The notes beneath the pieces were generated by a model that did no database searches, had not been told where the DNA came from, and saw only the letters and a program-made list of their open reading frames with translations. Of a stretch of 64,000 nt of DNA, positions 31,294 through 43,386 are shown in pieces; the first letter of the stretch is position 1; every line of letters starts with the position of its first letter. Both the position numbers and the translations under genes were made by a program. Location: NCBI GenBank assembly GCA_004335835.1, contig RWJK01000949.1, positions 1 to 64,000 on the forward strand, given 5' to 3'. The stretch comes from Scenedesmus sp. ARA3. Lineage: Eukaryota; Chlorophyta; Chlorophyceae; Sphaeropleales; Scenedesmaceae.

Positions 31294-34200
31294 CGCGCAC
31301 GTCCCTGCTGAACTGCCCAGCACCGGTGAGCGGCATGCCGCCGTGCTTGGTGTCGCTGCCGTGCAGGTGGCCCGGGGCCCCTGACATGGCGCTGCCCCTG
31401 CTGCTGATCATGCTGGCCTTGCTGCGCTGGCGCAGCTCGCTCATGCGGCTGCTGCTGTTGATGGAGGGCCACACGCGCGACACGTTGGCGAGCTCGCTGT
31501 GGACCTTCGTCTCGCGGTTGAAGGGGTCCTGCGGCAGCAGCAGCACGCCAACAACGAGCACTTGAGATGCAACAAAGCACTGAGCGCGGCAGGACAAGCA
31601 GCACGGAGTACCAGCCATGATGATGCAGCGTCCTGCAGTCTCAAGCACGACTGCAGGTATCAGCTAGTTGCCATGGTATATAGTCGAGTCTGATGTAGTG
31701 GGGTGAAGTTGGCAGCATTGCGAGCAGCAGTGCTGCTGCAGGTGGTGCCGCACCTTGTCTACGTTGATGACAGGCTTCTCAGTGTAGGTGCGTGCCACCA
31801 GAATGTAAATGCCCAGGCCCACAGCAAGGATGCCGGCATTCAGCCTGCAGGTGGGGGCAACACGTGCACAGCAGCAGCAGCAGCAGCAGCAGCAGCGGCA
31901 GCAAGAGCATGTACAGTGAGATCCTCTCTGCATGCGCAGCAGGCATCATCAGGCCGACTGTTGCCACAGCTATGTCGCCGATGCCGGCTGCCATCAACAC
32001 AAACAACAAGCTTACGGCTTATTTTTTGTACAGAAGGAAGGAGTGTGCCCCTTACTTTTTGACTAATTCCACTAGGGCCCAAAAGTTCCAAAATTCCTTT
32101 ATCCAAAGAAGCCCAAGAAGCAGATCCAGCACCAAGAACTTTCATACTAATTTGTTGATTCCATACCAAATCAAATCCCGAGCCCTGCTGCTGTCATACA
32201 GCGTCTGCGCTGCCGCGCACCACACGCCCCGCTACCGCCAGCTGCTACCATCGCCACAACCGCCACAGCCATGCAGCAAGCAGCGCCGCACCAGAAGTAC
32301 CAGTCGTAGTGCCCAAACAGCGGGTTGTCAGCCACCCACAGGTCCACAGGGGAGGCTGAGGCCACGATGATGTTCAGTGCGCTGGCCAGGTAGGTGCCCA
32401 CTGCCACTGTCAGCAGGTAGAAGGACGTGCCCAGGGAGCGCATGCCCTCAGAGACCTGCGTGTAGAACAGCTCCATGGTGCCGATGCTGCCGGGAAGTGA
32501 GGCACAGCCCAACATGTTGTCAGTATGTTTGAATCGGCGGCTGATCACACACAGCAGCGCTTATTAAAAGTATGTTTAGTATCAGTGGCCGATCACACAC
32601 ACCAGCGCTGAAAGCAGGAGGATGATGGAAGCGAGGCGCAGCCCAACACATGATGTGTGTTAACACGATGGGGGATGACAGCTGCGCTGTAGCCATGGTG
32701 TCAGTGCTGCAGACGTGCGTAGTGTGACATTGAAGGAGAGCCGGACTGTGCAGAGCCAGCTAGCAAATCTGGCTCAGCTGACACGTCACATAAACACGAG
32801 GGTAGGTGGGCATCCCTGCCTCGCTGCGTCACAAGCGTCTGCCCCCTCACACTCACTTGGTGAAGACCTCGCTGACTCCTACCAGGAAGTACGGCACAAA
32901 CTGCACCCAGATGCTGCGCAACAGCAGCAGCAGCAGCACGCGCGGCAGCAGTGAAGCATTAGAGCGCAGCTCTACTGTGTAGTCAAGCTGTGGTGCCGTT
33001 GGCTATGCAGCAGCTGTGCTATCAGCAGCAATACAACAGCACACATGCTCTTCTCAGCTGCCGCTGCACGCAACCATCTTAGCTGCTGTTTGCCAGCTGT
33101 GTGCATCCCTGCTTCTCTCCTTTGAACCTTACACCTACCAACTATCCTGAGCCAGCAAGCCAGCAATCCAGCAAGTCAGCGTGCATTTTCTACAGTGCTG
33201 TCCAGCGCGCAACCCCTGCCTAACAACTGGAAAGGGCAGCTGCTCACCTCATGGGCTGCGTGAACTTGGGGTCCAGCGGGTCAGCGTCAGGCCCAGCAGC
33301 CAGGAACCTGTCCACCAGGCCGATCTGCCGCACCAGCTTGTAGCGCGACATCTCGATCAGTGCTGCGCTGATGAGCGCCAGAATGAGCACAAAGAAGCCC
33401 AGCCCAATCCTGCGGCCAGGCACATGGGATGAACACAAACATGAACATCACAATCAGCAGACTTCAAACATATGTAAAGGTGGACTGTCTAGCATGAAAA
33501 ATGCAAAGCTGCGCACCTTCATATGTGTTCAGGCACTGAGGCGGTGGGTGAATTGCCAGACTTGCACACAGCTTTGGCAGGCGGTTGGGAATATGCGGAC
33601 GGCAGCGGCGCACTTTGCCAGGATACACGTGCTGAGCTGTCAGTGGTGTGGCAGGCTGTGTGGCGGCCTGAGCAGCTGGCCGTGCCGCGGGCAGTGCTGC
33701 GCGTTATTCTATCCGCTGTAATGCGGCTGTGTTGCGTGCTGTGCTGCAAGCTGTGCTGACAGCGCGACCATTGCTCAACAGCAGGCTGTGTGTTGCTGTA
33801 TGTCACCTGAAAGTCATGGTGATGGGCTTGCCGATCTTGTTGGTCAGCGGCACCACCACCAGGTCGTAAAAGACCACAGTGAACAGCACGCCAAAGGTGT
33901 TGGCAAAGCTGATGGAAGAGGCTGCAGCGGGGGAGGTGCGACAGGGGAGGGAAGAGGTGTGTCACATGTCACGTCACAGGCTTGTGAGCAGTGCTACACA
34001 GTTGCCACAGTGCACGCGGAGGTGGGGGTGCGGTTGATGCATGGTGAAAGCACTGCGCCAGCTGTTGCAAGGACTCAATCATTTGCTTTGCACATCCACA
34101 TGTGCTGAGCCGTGCAGGCTTACCTGGGATCTCTGTGTTGCCCATGCGCCTGTCCATGACGTCACCCGGGTAGGGCAGCAGCGTGAAGATGGGGTCCTGC

Positions 34201-35510
34201 ACGCAAGCACCAAGCAGCAGGCAGCAGCAGCAGCAGCATCCTGTCAGATGTGCTGCACGCCACTACTCAGTCGGCAGCCCAGCAGGCTGACAGCTTGCCA
34301 AACATAACACTGCCTTTGATCACATGTTCAGATGGGAGGGACATTATATTTCTGTGTCATCATCTACTGTGCTGCCGAGACTGCATGGACAGCTGCTGTG
34401 CTGGAGTTGCACCGCAGGCTGTCACCAGCTGCAACGCGCAGCAACACAGACACCACACTCAGGTACAGCAGCACTACTCCAGCCAGCCATCCACACAGCC
34501 TGAGAAAGACAAAACAAAACAGCGCTACTGCAGCAGCTCACGTAGGCCATCTGGTAGATGCAGATGCACAGGAACAGCGGCATGATGCCCAGGAAGGCCT
34601 TGGTCTCCTCCACCTCTGTGCGGGACACAGGCTTCTCGGCATCACTCTTGATGGCAGCCTTGTCCAGCGCCCTGCAGCAGCAGCAGCAGCAGCAGCAGGA
34701 GCAGCAGCAGCAGCAGCAGCAACAGCACGGTGATGGGTCACAGCACAGCCACAACAGCACGTCGACGTAACAGCACAGCCACAGCAGCGTGGTGGCGTGT
34801 GACAGCACAGCACAGCAGCGCAAGCTGAGGCAGTGTGACCTGCCAGCGCGTTTGTGCGGGGCGCATAGGGTGGAGTGTGCACTGACGTAAAAGTTTTGAA
34901 ACAGCATACAGCGCCACAATGCGGCGGACTACCAGCAGGTGCTAAGCAAAAGCAAACGAAGCATCCACAGTCGGTTAAGGAAGTAATGCAGCACGCAGGT
35001 GCGCGGCACCCTGTGTACAGCAGATGCACACAAAAACACTTCCTGTGCAACCGTCCGCACCAGGGCTGACCCAACCCAAAGACTCAAGTGCTTTGGCAAT
35101 GGCTGTGCAGCGCACCTCATGCGGTTGGTGTGTGCCATCTCAAAGGCCAGCGATCCTGCAGGCGGCTCGTACAGCTCGTTGGGCTGCGGCAGCACCTGCT
35201 TCCTGTTGGCAAAGGCGCCTGCGCACAACAGCAGCAACACAAAAGTAGCAGGCTCAGCAGGCTGTGGTAGGCCGGTGGGCAGCTGGATGAGTCTGTGGCC
35301 TGTTGCACTTGCACTGCTAGAACATTGCACCAGCTACTGTGTAGCACAGTCTGTCACTAGACCGTTGATGGAAAATGCTGCTGCTGCTGCTGCTGCTGCT
35401 GGCTCACCCTTGAGCACGCGCCAGATGCGTGTGAAGGGGCTGCCCTCTGCAGGGAGGCAGGTGTACAGCTTGAACAGCGCACCGATGATGAACGCCACAA
35501 TGGCCTGCAG

Positions 35511-35542
<32 letters not shown>

Positions 35543-37202
35543 TGACATGCGGAGCTTTGACGCATGGCGAGATCATCTGCAGTGCAGGCAGCCAGCTGCA
35601 GCTGCTCTGCAAGGAGGCCTGTGTGCGGGCCGTGCATCCGCCCGAGGCTGCATCCACTACATTGTGTCAGCATTGCTGCTCGATCTTCCGTTGGCTGATG
35701 CATCATGCTGCTGCGGCAGGTTAATCCGCCTGTGGAGGCGATGCACTGCTGCTGCTGCTGCTGCTGCTCACCACTGCGAAGAAGATGGTTGGGATGCCGA
35801 AGCCGATGCCGTAGCCCTTGTTCTCCTGCACGCCCACCACCACCGTGGAGGCCACCAGGCTGCCAATGTTGATCACAAAGTAGAACCAGTTGAAGAAGGA
35901 CGAGCGCCACTTCCTGCGGCAGCAGCAGCAACAAGTAAGCATGCCAGCACGCCAGCACGTTTCTTGGGCATTGCTGCCCCAGTGATAAGCGCAGCACTGG
36001 TTGGGTGGCTCACTGACAAGGAAATCAGGCGGGCGCCACAGCAAAACCATGTTCAAGGGAAGTTGCTGCACGGTATACTGAGCCGCAGAAAGTTGCATCA
36101 GCCTGGCACATCACCATGTATCATTACACTGCCGCGTCACAGGGCTGCCGCCAAGGCAAGCTGCTGCTGCAGCCGCGTGCCGCGCTCACCGCTCCCTGGC
36201 GCTGCTCTCCTTGAACTGGTCCCCTCCGAAGCTGCTCACGCAGGGCTTGATGCCACCGGAGCCCAGCGCCTGCAGCAGCCGGCAGCAGTAAACAAAAGCA
36301 GCTGGTTTGCACGTAATTCTGCGCAATGCCAGGTGATGGACAAGCTGTTACTTGTTGCTGCTGCCTCCTCTGTGTTATATAACTGCAGACGTTGATGCTG
36401 GACCCAAGACAAGCTGCAGGTCACCAACCATGCAGCTGCTGCTGCTGCTGCAGCCACCAGTGCAAGCCGTCCGTGCTGCACCGGTCATATGTATGCACAC
36501 AATCGTGCAAAGCTCACACATGCCTCCCTGCCGATGACCGTGAGGTACTTGACAGCCCAGAACACCCAGCAACACCAGCATCTGCTCAGCCAGACGCCCT
36601 TCCTGCATTGCTTACATGCGTCCGCGCTCCTGCAACCCCCCTGCCCCGCCTCACCCAATAACAGTGCAAAGTTGGACTCACCGTGAGGTACATGAAGGCC
36701 CAGAACACGCCCTTGGTTGCGCCAATGCCTGCAGGGGGCTCCGGGCCTCCCTTGATGGGCTTGATGGCGGGGATGACGTTGACCAGCGTGATGCCCAGCA
36801 TGCCCTGGTCAAAGTTTGGTCAAACATGACACACGAGTCAGTCAAACATAACACAAGTCAAACAGAACAGCACATCACAGCACATTGCAGCTGTGTCTAC
36901 ACCATATGCTGGGCAAAGGTCGACAACAATTGTCAAGTTGTGTTCCCCGGGTGACAGTCAGTGCTCAAGCAGTGGCGGGCGGGCATAGCTCAGCCCAGCA
37001 CAGAACAGCAACGCCGCAGCACAGCAAACAGACGCATATGTGTAGCGAAGGAACAGGTGTACAGGCGTATGTTATGTGTACGTGTGCGGCCACAGCTAAA
37101 TTTGCACGTGATGAGCTGATGATGTAGCGCAGGTGCAGGCTCAAGGAAAGGATGCTACCTGTGCACGCGCTTGCGCCAGACAACAAGTGCACAATGCTGG
37201 TG

Positions 37203-37235
<33 letters not shown>

Positions 37236-37655
37236 AACTCACAAAAAAGTAGATGATGGAGAAGACCAGGATGACCCAGAAGCGGCCCATCACAGCGTCA
37301 GCCAGGTACGCGCCAATCAGCGGCGTCAGGTACACCGTGGCCTGCAGCACAGCACAGCACAGTGCAGTGCAGTGCAGTGCAGTGCAGGCAACACACGCAT
37401 TCAAACGCGTAGGCCACATGATAGTAGCCATGCACACACATTAACGCATGCGCTCTGCCGCGGCTGTGTGTCCTGTTTCGTTCTGTTGGCTCCTTTTCGT
37501 TGATTGCCAGCAGGCCAGCAGCAGTTACGCTGCGCAGGCACGGTTGATTCAGCACAGGCTGTTTCAGCGCAGGGTGCGCTGCAGCGCGCACCTTCCACAC
37601 TTGCAGCAGCTGCGAGGCCTGGTCAGCAGGGTAGCCGATGACCTTCTTGAGGTCT

Positions 37656-37697
<42 letters not shown>

Positions 37698-38192
37698 GCA
37701 ATGCAATGTTGCATTCAGTCCACAAGAAGGTGCAGCAGCACGCCGAGGCATCAAGAGGCTGACGGCGACAGCAGCAGCAGCAAGGCATGAACATGCAGTG
37801 CAGGCCACATAAAACAGCTTTGAGCTATCGCAGGGCGTCTGTGCACGTGGTGCAGTGGGCCAGTGGCTGTCCCAGCCTGCCTGAGTTACTCACAGAGGCC
37901 CATGTTGGTCTGCAGCCCATAGTAAGCCAGCCTGCATACATGTTGCAAGCACATGTCACGTCAATGTCTGCCGCAAGAGACGAATTGGTTTAGAGCTCTC
38001 AGCCTGCCAGCTGGCCGCCGCAGGTGAGGTTATGAAGGAACCGTGTGCCTTTTTTGCAGCAAAGCGCTGCAACCGCTCAGGCTGTCCAGCATATACAGGT
38101 AACACTCTTGAACTAGATTATACAATTTGTCCATCTTGTGCTGCATTGCTGTGTTGAACAGTTATCACTGTTGCTGCTTGTGCCTAAAGCCC

Positions 38193-38230
<38 letters not shown>

Positions 38231-38618
38231 AGACGCAGCTGCTGCTGCTGCTGTTGCAGCCAGCTTGCGGCTGCCCTTGTTCCACCACAATATAAGTATG
38301 AGCACATACGGGCGTGGTGGCTGGGTACTCACCGCTCACACAGCTCGTTACCTGCAGCACAAGATATCACAGGTTGAGTCACCTGGGCGTCCCAGTCAGA
38401 CGGAAGCAGCGGCGATCAATCTCAGACGGGCAGAAATGCTTACCGAGAATGCAAGCGCAAGCCAGGAACAGCATCCGCTTGCGATGGGGCAAGATCGGAT
38501 CGTCGTCAAGCCCCTCCACCTCCGCTTTCACCCCGAAGTCCCTGTCCAAGCTCTCAAACTCGTCTCTGCTTTTCGCCCGTGCATTTTGTGGCGTATCTTC
38601 AAGCTTTTGTTGCGCCAT
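31277..38618 (-). CDS. POT/PTR-family (NPF) proton-coupled transporter
   Basis: Eighteen exons join in phase to 670 residues. Complement: 38444-38618, 38333-38351, 37894-37931, 37592-37653, 37243-37341, 36682-36804, 36190-36269, 35772-35913, 35408-35504, 35116-35218, 34542-34671, 34124-34196, 33807-33921, 33248-33409, 32857-32913, 32292-32486, 31754-31844, 31277-31528. The family is an MFS-type 12-helix symporter moving di/tripeptides, nitrate or other small solutes with protons. Visible signatures are NELCERLAYYG (the ExxER proton-coupling motif, residues 61-65), [85 protein letters not shown] and [18 protein letters not shown]. The start MAQQKLEDT is followed by a 45-residue acidic cytosolic N-terminus, and the C-terminal exon adds an 83-residue Ser/Arg-rich tail. 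Substrate cannot be told from sequence. Introns hold CAG/CTG tracts, and intron 16 holds a mitochondrial-like insertion. No lesions were seen. Confidence 0.92.
32004..32179 (-). other. Apparent mitochondrial nad5 fragment (NUMT) in intron 16 of the PTR gene
   Basis: About 175 bases are visibly AT-richer than their surroundings and use A/T-ending codons. On the - strand they read [16 protein letters not shown], then [16 protein letters not shown]. This matches the C-terminal part of NADH dehydrogenase subunit 5, where plant and algal proteins have a D-K-G-x-x-E-x-L-G-P-x-G-I-S core. The frame is open throughout but lies between splice sites of the transporter and has no start, so it is a fragment. 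The ends grade into GC-rich intron at about 32004 and 32179. The identification is from recalled family pattern. Confidence 0.65.
38333..38351 (-). other. 19-nt microexon coding the ExxER motif of the PTR transporter
   Basis: The first exon leaves one base and the third needs two. The only fitting segment between them is these 19 bases, flanked by TGCAG before and GTGAGT after. It codes NELCE plus two-thirds of the Arg codon, completing G-NELCER-LAYYG, the proton-coupling signature of the family. Confidence 0.85.
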
Positions 38619-39172
38619 GCTGAACTAGCAGCTCAGCAGAACTGCCCTCGCTGCTGTCGGTGCGCAGGCTGCAAAGGGCATGCGCAAGGTCTTCGGCTCG
38701 ATGCTCACGACAACCGCAGATCAACAACGGACGCAGACTGTTGCAGCGTCGCCGGCAACAGCGACTAGGGCTTGACCCGGGGAGTGACACACAGTCACTG
38801 TCAACGGTCCGATAATGAACGTTCGACCTCCACGTCAGCCTGGCGCCAAACAAGCTTGACCCTGGCATGTTGCATCAGGTCAGCGGCGCAGTCACTCCCC
38901 TGCCTTGCTGAGCGCCGCATGCACACGTAGGCCACTGCCAGTCACTGGGAACTAGTAGTTCAGCAAGTCCTCAGCACACTCACTAACCAGGCTCTGTATA
39001 GCAAGTACAAATACTCTGCTGCAGAGGCTGAAAGGAACAGCACTTAAAGCCAACACAGCACCCTGGCAGGTGCACTGCACAACCACTGTAGTGACAACTT
39101 GTCTGCTGTTGACTTTGCTGCTGACTTTGCTGTTGAACAGCGAAGTGCATCACATGTCTAGAATTCGTCATT

Positions 39173-39177
39173 TTACA
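39173..39177 (-). terminator. Poly(A) signal TGTAA, YJU2B homologue
   Basis: TTACA on the + strand, about 335 bases past the stop of the YJU2B-like gene. Confidence 0.45.
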
Positions 39178-39511
39178 TGTGGATGACATGACCGCTCCAC
39201 ATGCTGAGGAGCAGCAAAAATTTCTTCAACAATCATGAATCAGAACACGTCTCCAAAACACCGCGTGATGAACCAAGTGCAACACACAAGAGCAGCATGC
39301 AATAATCACAAGCACAATATACAAAGGATCACGGCGCCACCACCCAAACTGACACCGTTCAGCAGTAGAAATGCTGCTGCAGTTGGTGCAAGCGGCAGCG
39401 CTATCACATGAAACGGCACAGCACAGGGGCCACAGCTGCGCAATCGTGCTCTTTCTGCATCCCTAGCCTGAATCTTGCAAGCGTTGTCGAACACGTTGCT
39501 GTGTACATCAC

Positions 39512-42421
39512 CTACGCCTGCTGTGCAAGCTTCTTCCTCTTGCAAGCAAGCACCCGCTGCTGCAGCTGCTCCTTGGCTGACGGTGCTGCCGCTGCCGCTG
39601 CTGCTTGCAGCGGCCGCCGCTTGCCAGGTGGCAGCCCACCACCCACTGCTGCTGCTGCTGCTGCTGCTGCACCAGGCCGGCTAAGAGACCTGCCCCCACC
39701 AGCAGCACCAAATATTGACTCTGTCATGACCTTTCGCCGCTTGTCCTGGTGCTTCTCATGGAACTTGCTGCCGCTGTGCTGAAACAGCACCAGCTGTGCT
39801 GTCTGCGCGTCCGCTTTTGACTCTGGCAGCAGCTTCACATGATCTGCCAGCCCAAGCAACTTGCGCCTGTGGGTGTAGGCACAAGCATGCAAACAGCACA
39901 AACAAGAGCACACAGACAACAGCAGCAATAAGCTTTCCGCACGCAGTGGAACCAAGGTCTGCTTGTGCCAATGCATGATGAGCTCAACAGCTTGCTACCA
40001 GCAACATGATGCACACCACCTGCTACACACAGCCTTGGTGATGACACAGAATTGCACACCACCTGCTACACAAGGACCTGGTGATGACACAGAGATGATG
40101 ATGACAGAGCCTGTTGCGACTGCCAGCAGCACCAAGGCCCCTCTCAGCTGACGGCTGCAGCTCTGTTAGGCGTAGTCCCAACTGCACCAGCAACGCCTGA
40201 TCACGCAAGCCTGCTCAAAGAAGCAGCCGCCCCTGGCCTTCCCTGCTGGCAGTAGTACCACCCCAACCCCGACACTCACTTGGCATCAACTTGCGCGTCG
40301 GTCTTCTTGGAGTGCCGCAGCGCCGCGCGCAGCTGCTTGTTGAGGCTGTAGCCGTCCCTGTGGCGCGCCTCGCTCTGCTGCGCCAGCACCGTCAGCTGCG
40401 CACGGCTCTCCGCAGCCTGCTGCGCCTGCAGGCGGAGGCACAGGTGGAGGCAATAGCACGCGGCCAGCATAGCATGGTGTGGGGTCCGCAGTGTGCAGTG
40501 CTTGTCAGGTGAGTTGCGGTGCTGTGCTGCGCTGTGCAGCACCAGAGAAGGGGCAACAGGTGGCGCTGGTGATGCCAGTGCCTCCATGCAGCACAGCGGC
40601 ACCAACAGCAGCAAAGGCAGCACGCCCTTGGCAACTGAGACATGCCGCCAGGACCATCAGCTGCAGCTCAACTCAACATGTGTCACCACCACCCTGTCCT
40701 GCCCTGCCAGCCCACCACCCAGCTCTGCCCTGCCACGCCACCACCCGGCTTTGCTTTCCCAGCCCACCACCCGGCTCTGCCCTGCCAGCCCAGCGCCCGG
40801 CTCTGCCCTGCCCTGCCAGCCTACCACCCGGCTGTGCCCTGCCGGCCCACCACCCAGCTCAGTTGTTCCAGCCCACCCACCCGCCCGGCTCTGTCCTGCC
40901 ATGCCAAAAGGCCCACCCACCTGGATGGTCTTGCGCTCCAAGCTGGCCAGCGGGTCTGCCGACACAGCAGCGCGCTCGTTGGCGTCCGGGATCTCCACAG
41001 TTTGCGCATCCTCAGCGTCGTAGCTCTCCACCTTGCGGCGCGCTCCGTCAGTGACTTGGTACTCTGCGTTTTTGGGGTCTGTCGTGATGGTGATCTTGCA
41101 GCCGCAGTGGTGGCGCATCGTGAAGGCCCACACCTTGGTGGAGTGGTAGCTGCCCACCTGCGCAGCGGCAGCAGCGACACGCGCAGCGCATGGTGTGGCG
41201 GCAGCAGTACAGCAAAGCATTGCTGAAAAGTCACAGCCTGAACGATGTGGCTCGTGCTGTCCAGGGCTGCCTGTTCCCCTCCCCCCCACCCCACCCACCC
41301 ACCCACAGGTTCGTCACATGCATGCGCAACTGCTGGTAGGCGATTGCTGCTGATCAGGCTCTGCCTGCCTGCTTGCCTTCATGCTTGTGCGGCTGCAAGC
41401 GCCAACCCACCCACCTGCTTCTTTTCTGCATTGAAGCGCACGCCCTTGGCGATGTGCTCGCCACACTGGTTGCACCAGATGTTGAAGGGCACCTCAAACC
41501 TGGCAGCAACAGCAGCACAAGGACGCATGCTCGGGTGAGGCGAAAACATTGGCAGCAGCTGCGCTAAACCTGAAACCCCTGCCAGGCAACCAAAAAGCTG
41601 GCACAAGGGCACCTTGCTGGCTGGAGCTCAAGCCACAATGGCAGCCAGTGGCGCGACACTGCTTAGCTGGTGCAGCGCATGGAACGTGCAAGCAGGTACC
41701 ACGCCCTCGTCACGCGAGCTGGCCTCCGCTGTTCAAGCACACCAGCCGGTGCACAGGCACCAGCCAGTTGCTGCCATAAGCCGCCCACCTTCTCTGCAAC
41801 GCCACACCCACTGCCTTGCGCTGTGCTGCATGCGCAGCTTGCTGGTTACAGGTGGTGCTGTGGATGATGTGTCAGAGATGTGCCGCAACTAGCTGCTGCT
41901 GCTGCTACGGCGGTGCTGTTGTACTCTGTTGCAGCCGTGCTGGTGGCGCGTGCTGCAGCGCACTGACCTGATGATGAGGATGCCCTCGCCGATCTTGCGC
42001 GCCCTGTCACGCAGCGGGTGCTGCCCTTGGAACTGCACAGCCGCAAAGCAAACACACGGGTTGTGAGATGTGAGCATGAGCACGTTGGTGCTTGTGTGGG
42101 ATGAGCCCAAGCACCTTGTGCAGCAGATGCGCGGCATACTGATTACTGCAGCTGGCATAGCAAAGCTTGCATGCTTCATGCATCTGTCCTGCACTTGCTT
42201 ATGGCAGCTCACTGAGCCCCACACCAACAACAGCATGGACTCTTGCTCTTAAAGCTACGTGTGTGCTGTGTGCCATGCTGCATGCTGGCACCATGCAGCT
42301 GCAGTGCGCTCCTGCAGGTGCAGAACTGTGAACGCACGTTGTTAAGGCTGCCATGCTTGTCAGGGTCGAAGCCTGGCGGGTAGTAGAAGTTATCTGCTCT
42401 CGCAGCTGCTAACGAACTCAT
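39512..42421 (-). CDS. CWC16-family splicing factor, YJU2B/CCDC130 homologue
   Basis: Six exons: complement(42338..42421), (41968..42032), (41415..41499), (40921..41157), (40280..40425) and (39512..39866), in phase, 323 residues. CWC16 proteins (YJU2/CCDC94 and YJU2B/CCDC130, Saf4 in yeast) bind the catalytic spliceosome or chaperone its rejection of poor sites, in the nucleus. The diagnostic N-terminus FYYPPGFDPDKHGSLN is present, followed by HPLRDRARKIGEGILIIRFE, FNIWCNQCGEHIAKGVRFNA (C-x2-C near 59-62), a second metal-site region MRHHCGCKI, TTDPKNAEYQV, RKVESYDAEDAQT, and DGYSLNKQLRAALRHSKK. The YYPPxFDP opening and the SLNK(x)LR helix point to the CCDC130 branch rather than CCDC94. The C-terminus is Ala-rich and ends basic (CKRKKLAQQA). 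The start is the ATG at 42421. Confidence 0.92.
40685..40905. repeat. Intronic minisatellite, unit about 26-32 bp
   Basis: About seven degenerate units with the core CCACCACCCGGCTCTGCCCTG fill most of the intron between exons 4 and 5 of the YJU2B-like gene. The strands are strongly C- or G-biased. No coding or splice role is visible. Confidence 0.75.
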
Positions 42422-42866
42422 GGCGACCAGCTGCTGTTGTAGGGCTGCTAGTGAGTAGCAGCTGCAGCTGCTGCTGGTTGGGACCTTCCCAGGCTAATGC
42501 TGCTGCTCCTCCTTCAGCAGAGCCAACCTGACCAACTATATGTTGATACTATGCTAGCATTCAGAGCTAATCGATACATGCATCCTTCAGTGGGGTACGA
42601 GGTGCATGACCAGGTGTGTACACACAGGCATGAGCTGATGCTGGTGTTGTCTCAGCAGAGGAGCGGTCTGCTGGCGAACCAAGTAATCGACATATAACGA
42701 CGAGTAGCAATGACGGTTTCGGAGTGGTAAAGTCTGCGATGCTCAACTACAGAGGCGTTTGCCAGTGTGACGTTGCAAGGGTTGACACGTTCTTCAAAGC
42801 AAAGTGCCTTACACCAGCATAACATGGTGAACGTGCCTTATTCTCGAAGCAAAACGTGATAGCCGT

Positions 42867-42871
42867 TTACA
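42867..42871 (-). terminator. Poly(A) signal TGTAA, FtsH-like gene
   Basis: TTACA on the + strand about 520 bases past the FtsH-like stop at 43387. A second one at 42809-42813 could be used instead. Confidence 0.4.
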
Positions 42872-43386
42872 TGAGTACCAACAGCACTGCCGATGAGTAC
42901 AGTGGTGAGCCATAAACCCAACCAGCAATGCCTGACATGCTGACCTGGCCAGCAGGCTGCCCATGCCCGATGGTTGCAGCTGGTGCAGCAAGCACATACA
43001 CACAACATGCAACACACTGGACGCGACATGCCAGGCCTACATGCCACGGCAAGTACGTTATCCTGCAGCCTGGGGTACCTGCCACTGCCAACAGCTGCCA
43101 CCGCTGTCACCGCCGCAGTCGCCGCTGCGCCTGCCGCACGCAGCTTCCACGCAGCAGAGCAGCTGCGCCACCACAACCATGCCCCAAAAGCTGAAGAAGC
43201 AGCTTCAACTGCTCTCAGCATGCCCAGAGCTCCACGAGTGCATGCAGTACTGCATGCGCCTTTTGCGGCAACAGCTGGTGCAGCAGCTGGCCATCCTGCA
43301 AGCCACTCCTCACACACAGCCAACCATACACACCACACCGCCTGCGCTGCAGCACCAGCAACACCAAGCCAGCCAGCGCATCACAA

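Noticed and set aside
32171..32291. Read-through of PTR exon 16 to the TGA at 32171
   Set aside because: Splicing at 32291 into the exon starting at 31844 restores the family's last membrane segment ([18 protein letters not shown]). The read-through tail has no such pattern.
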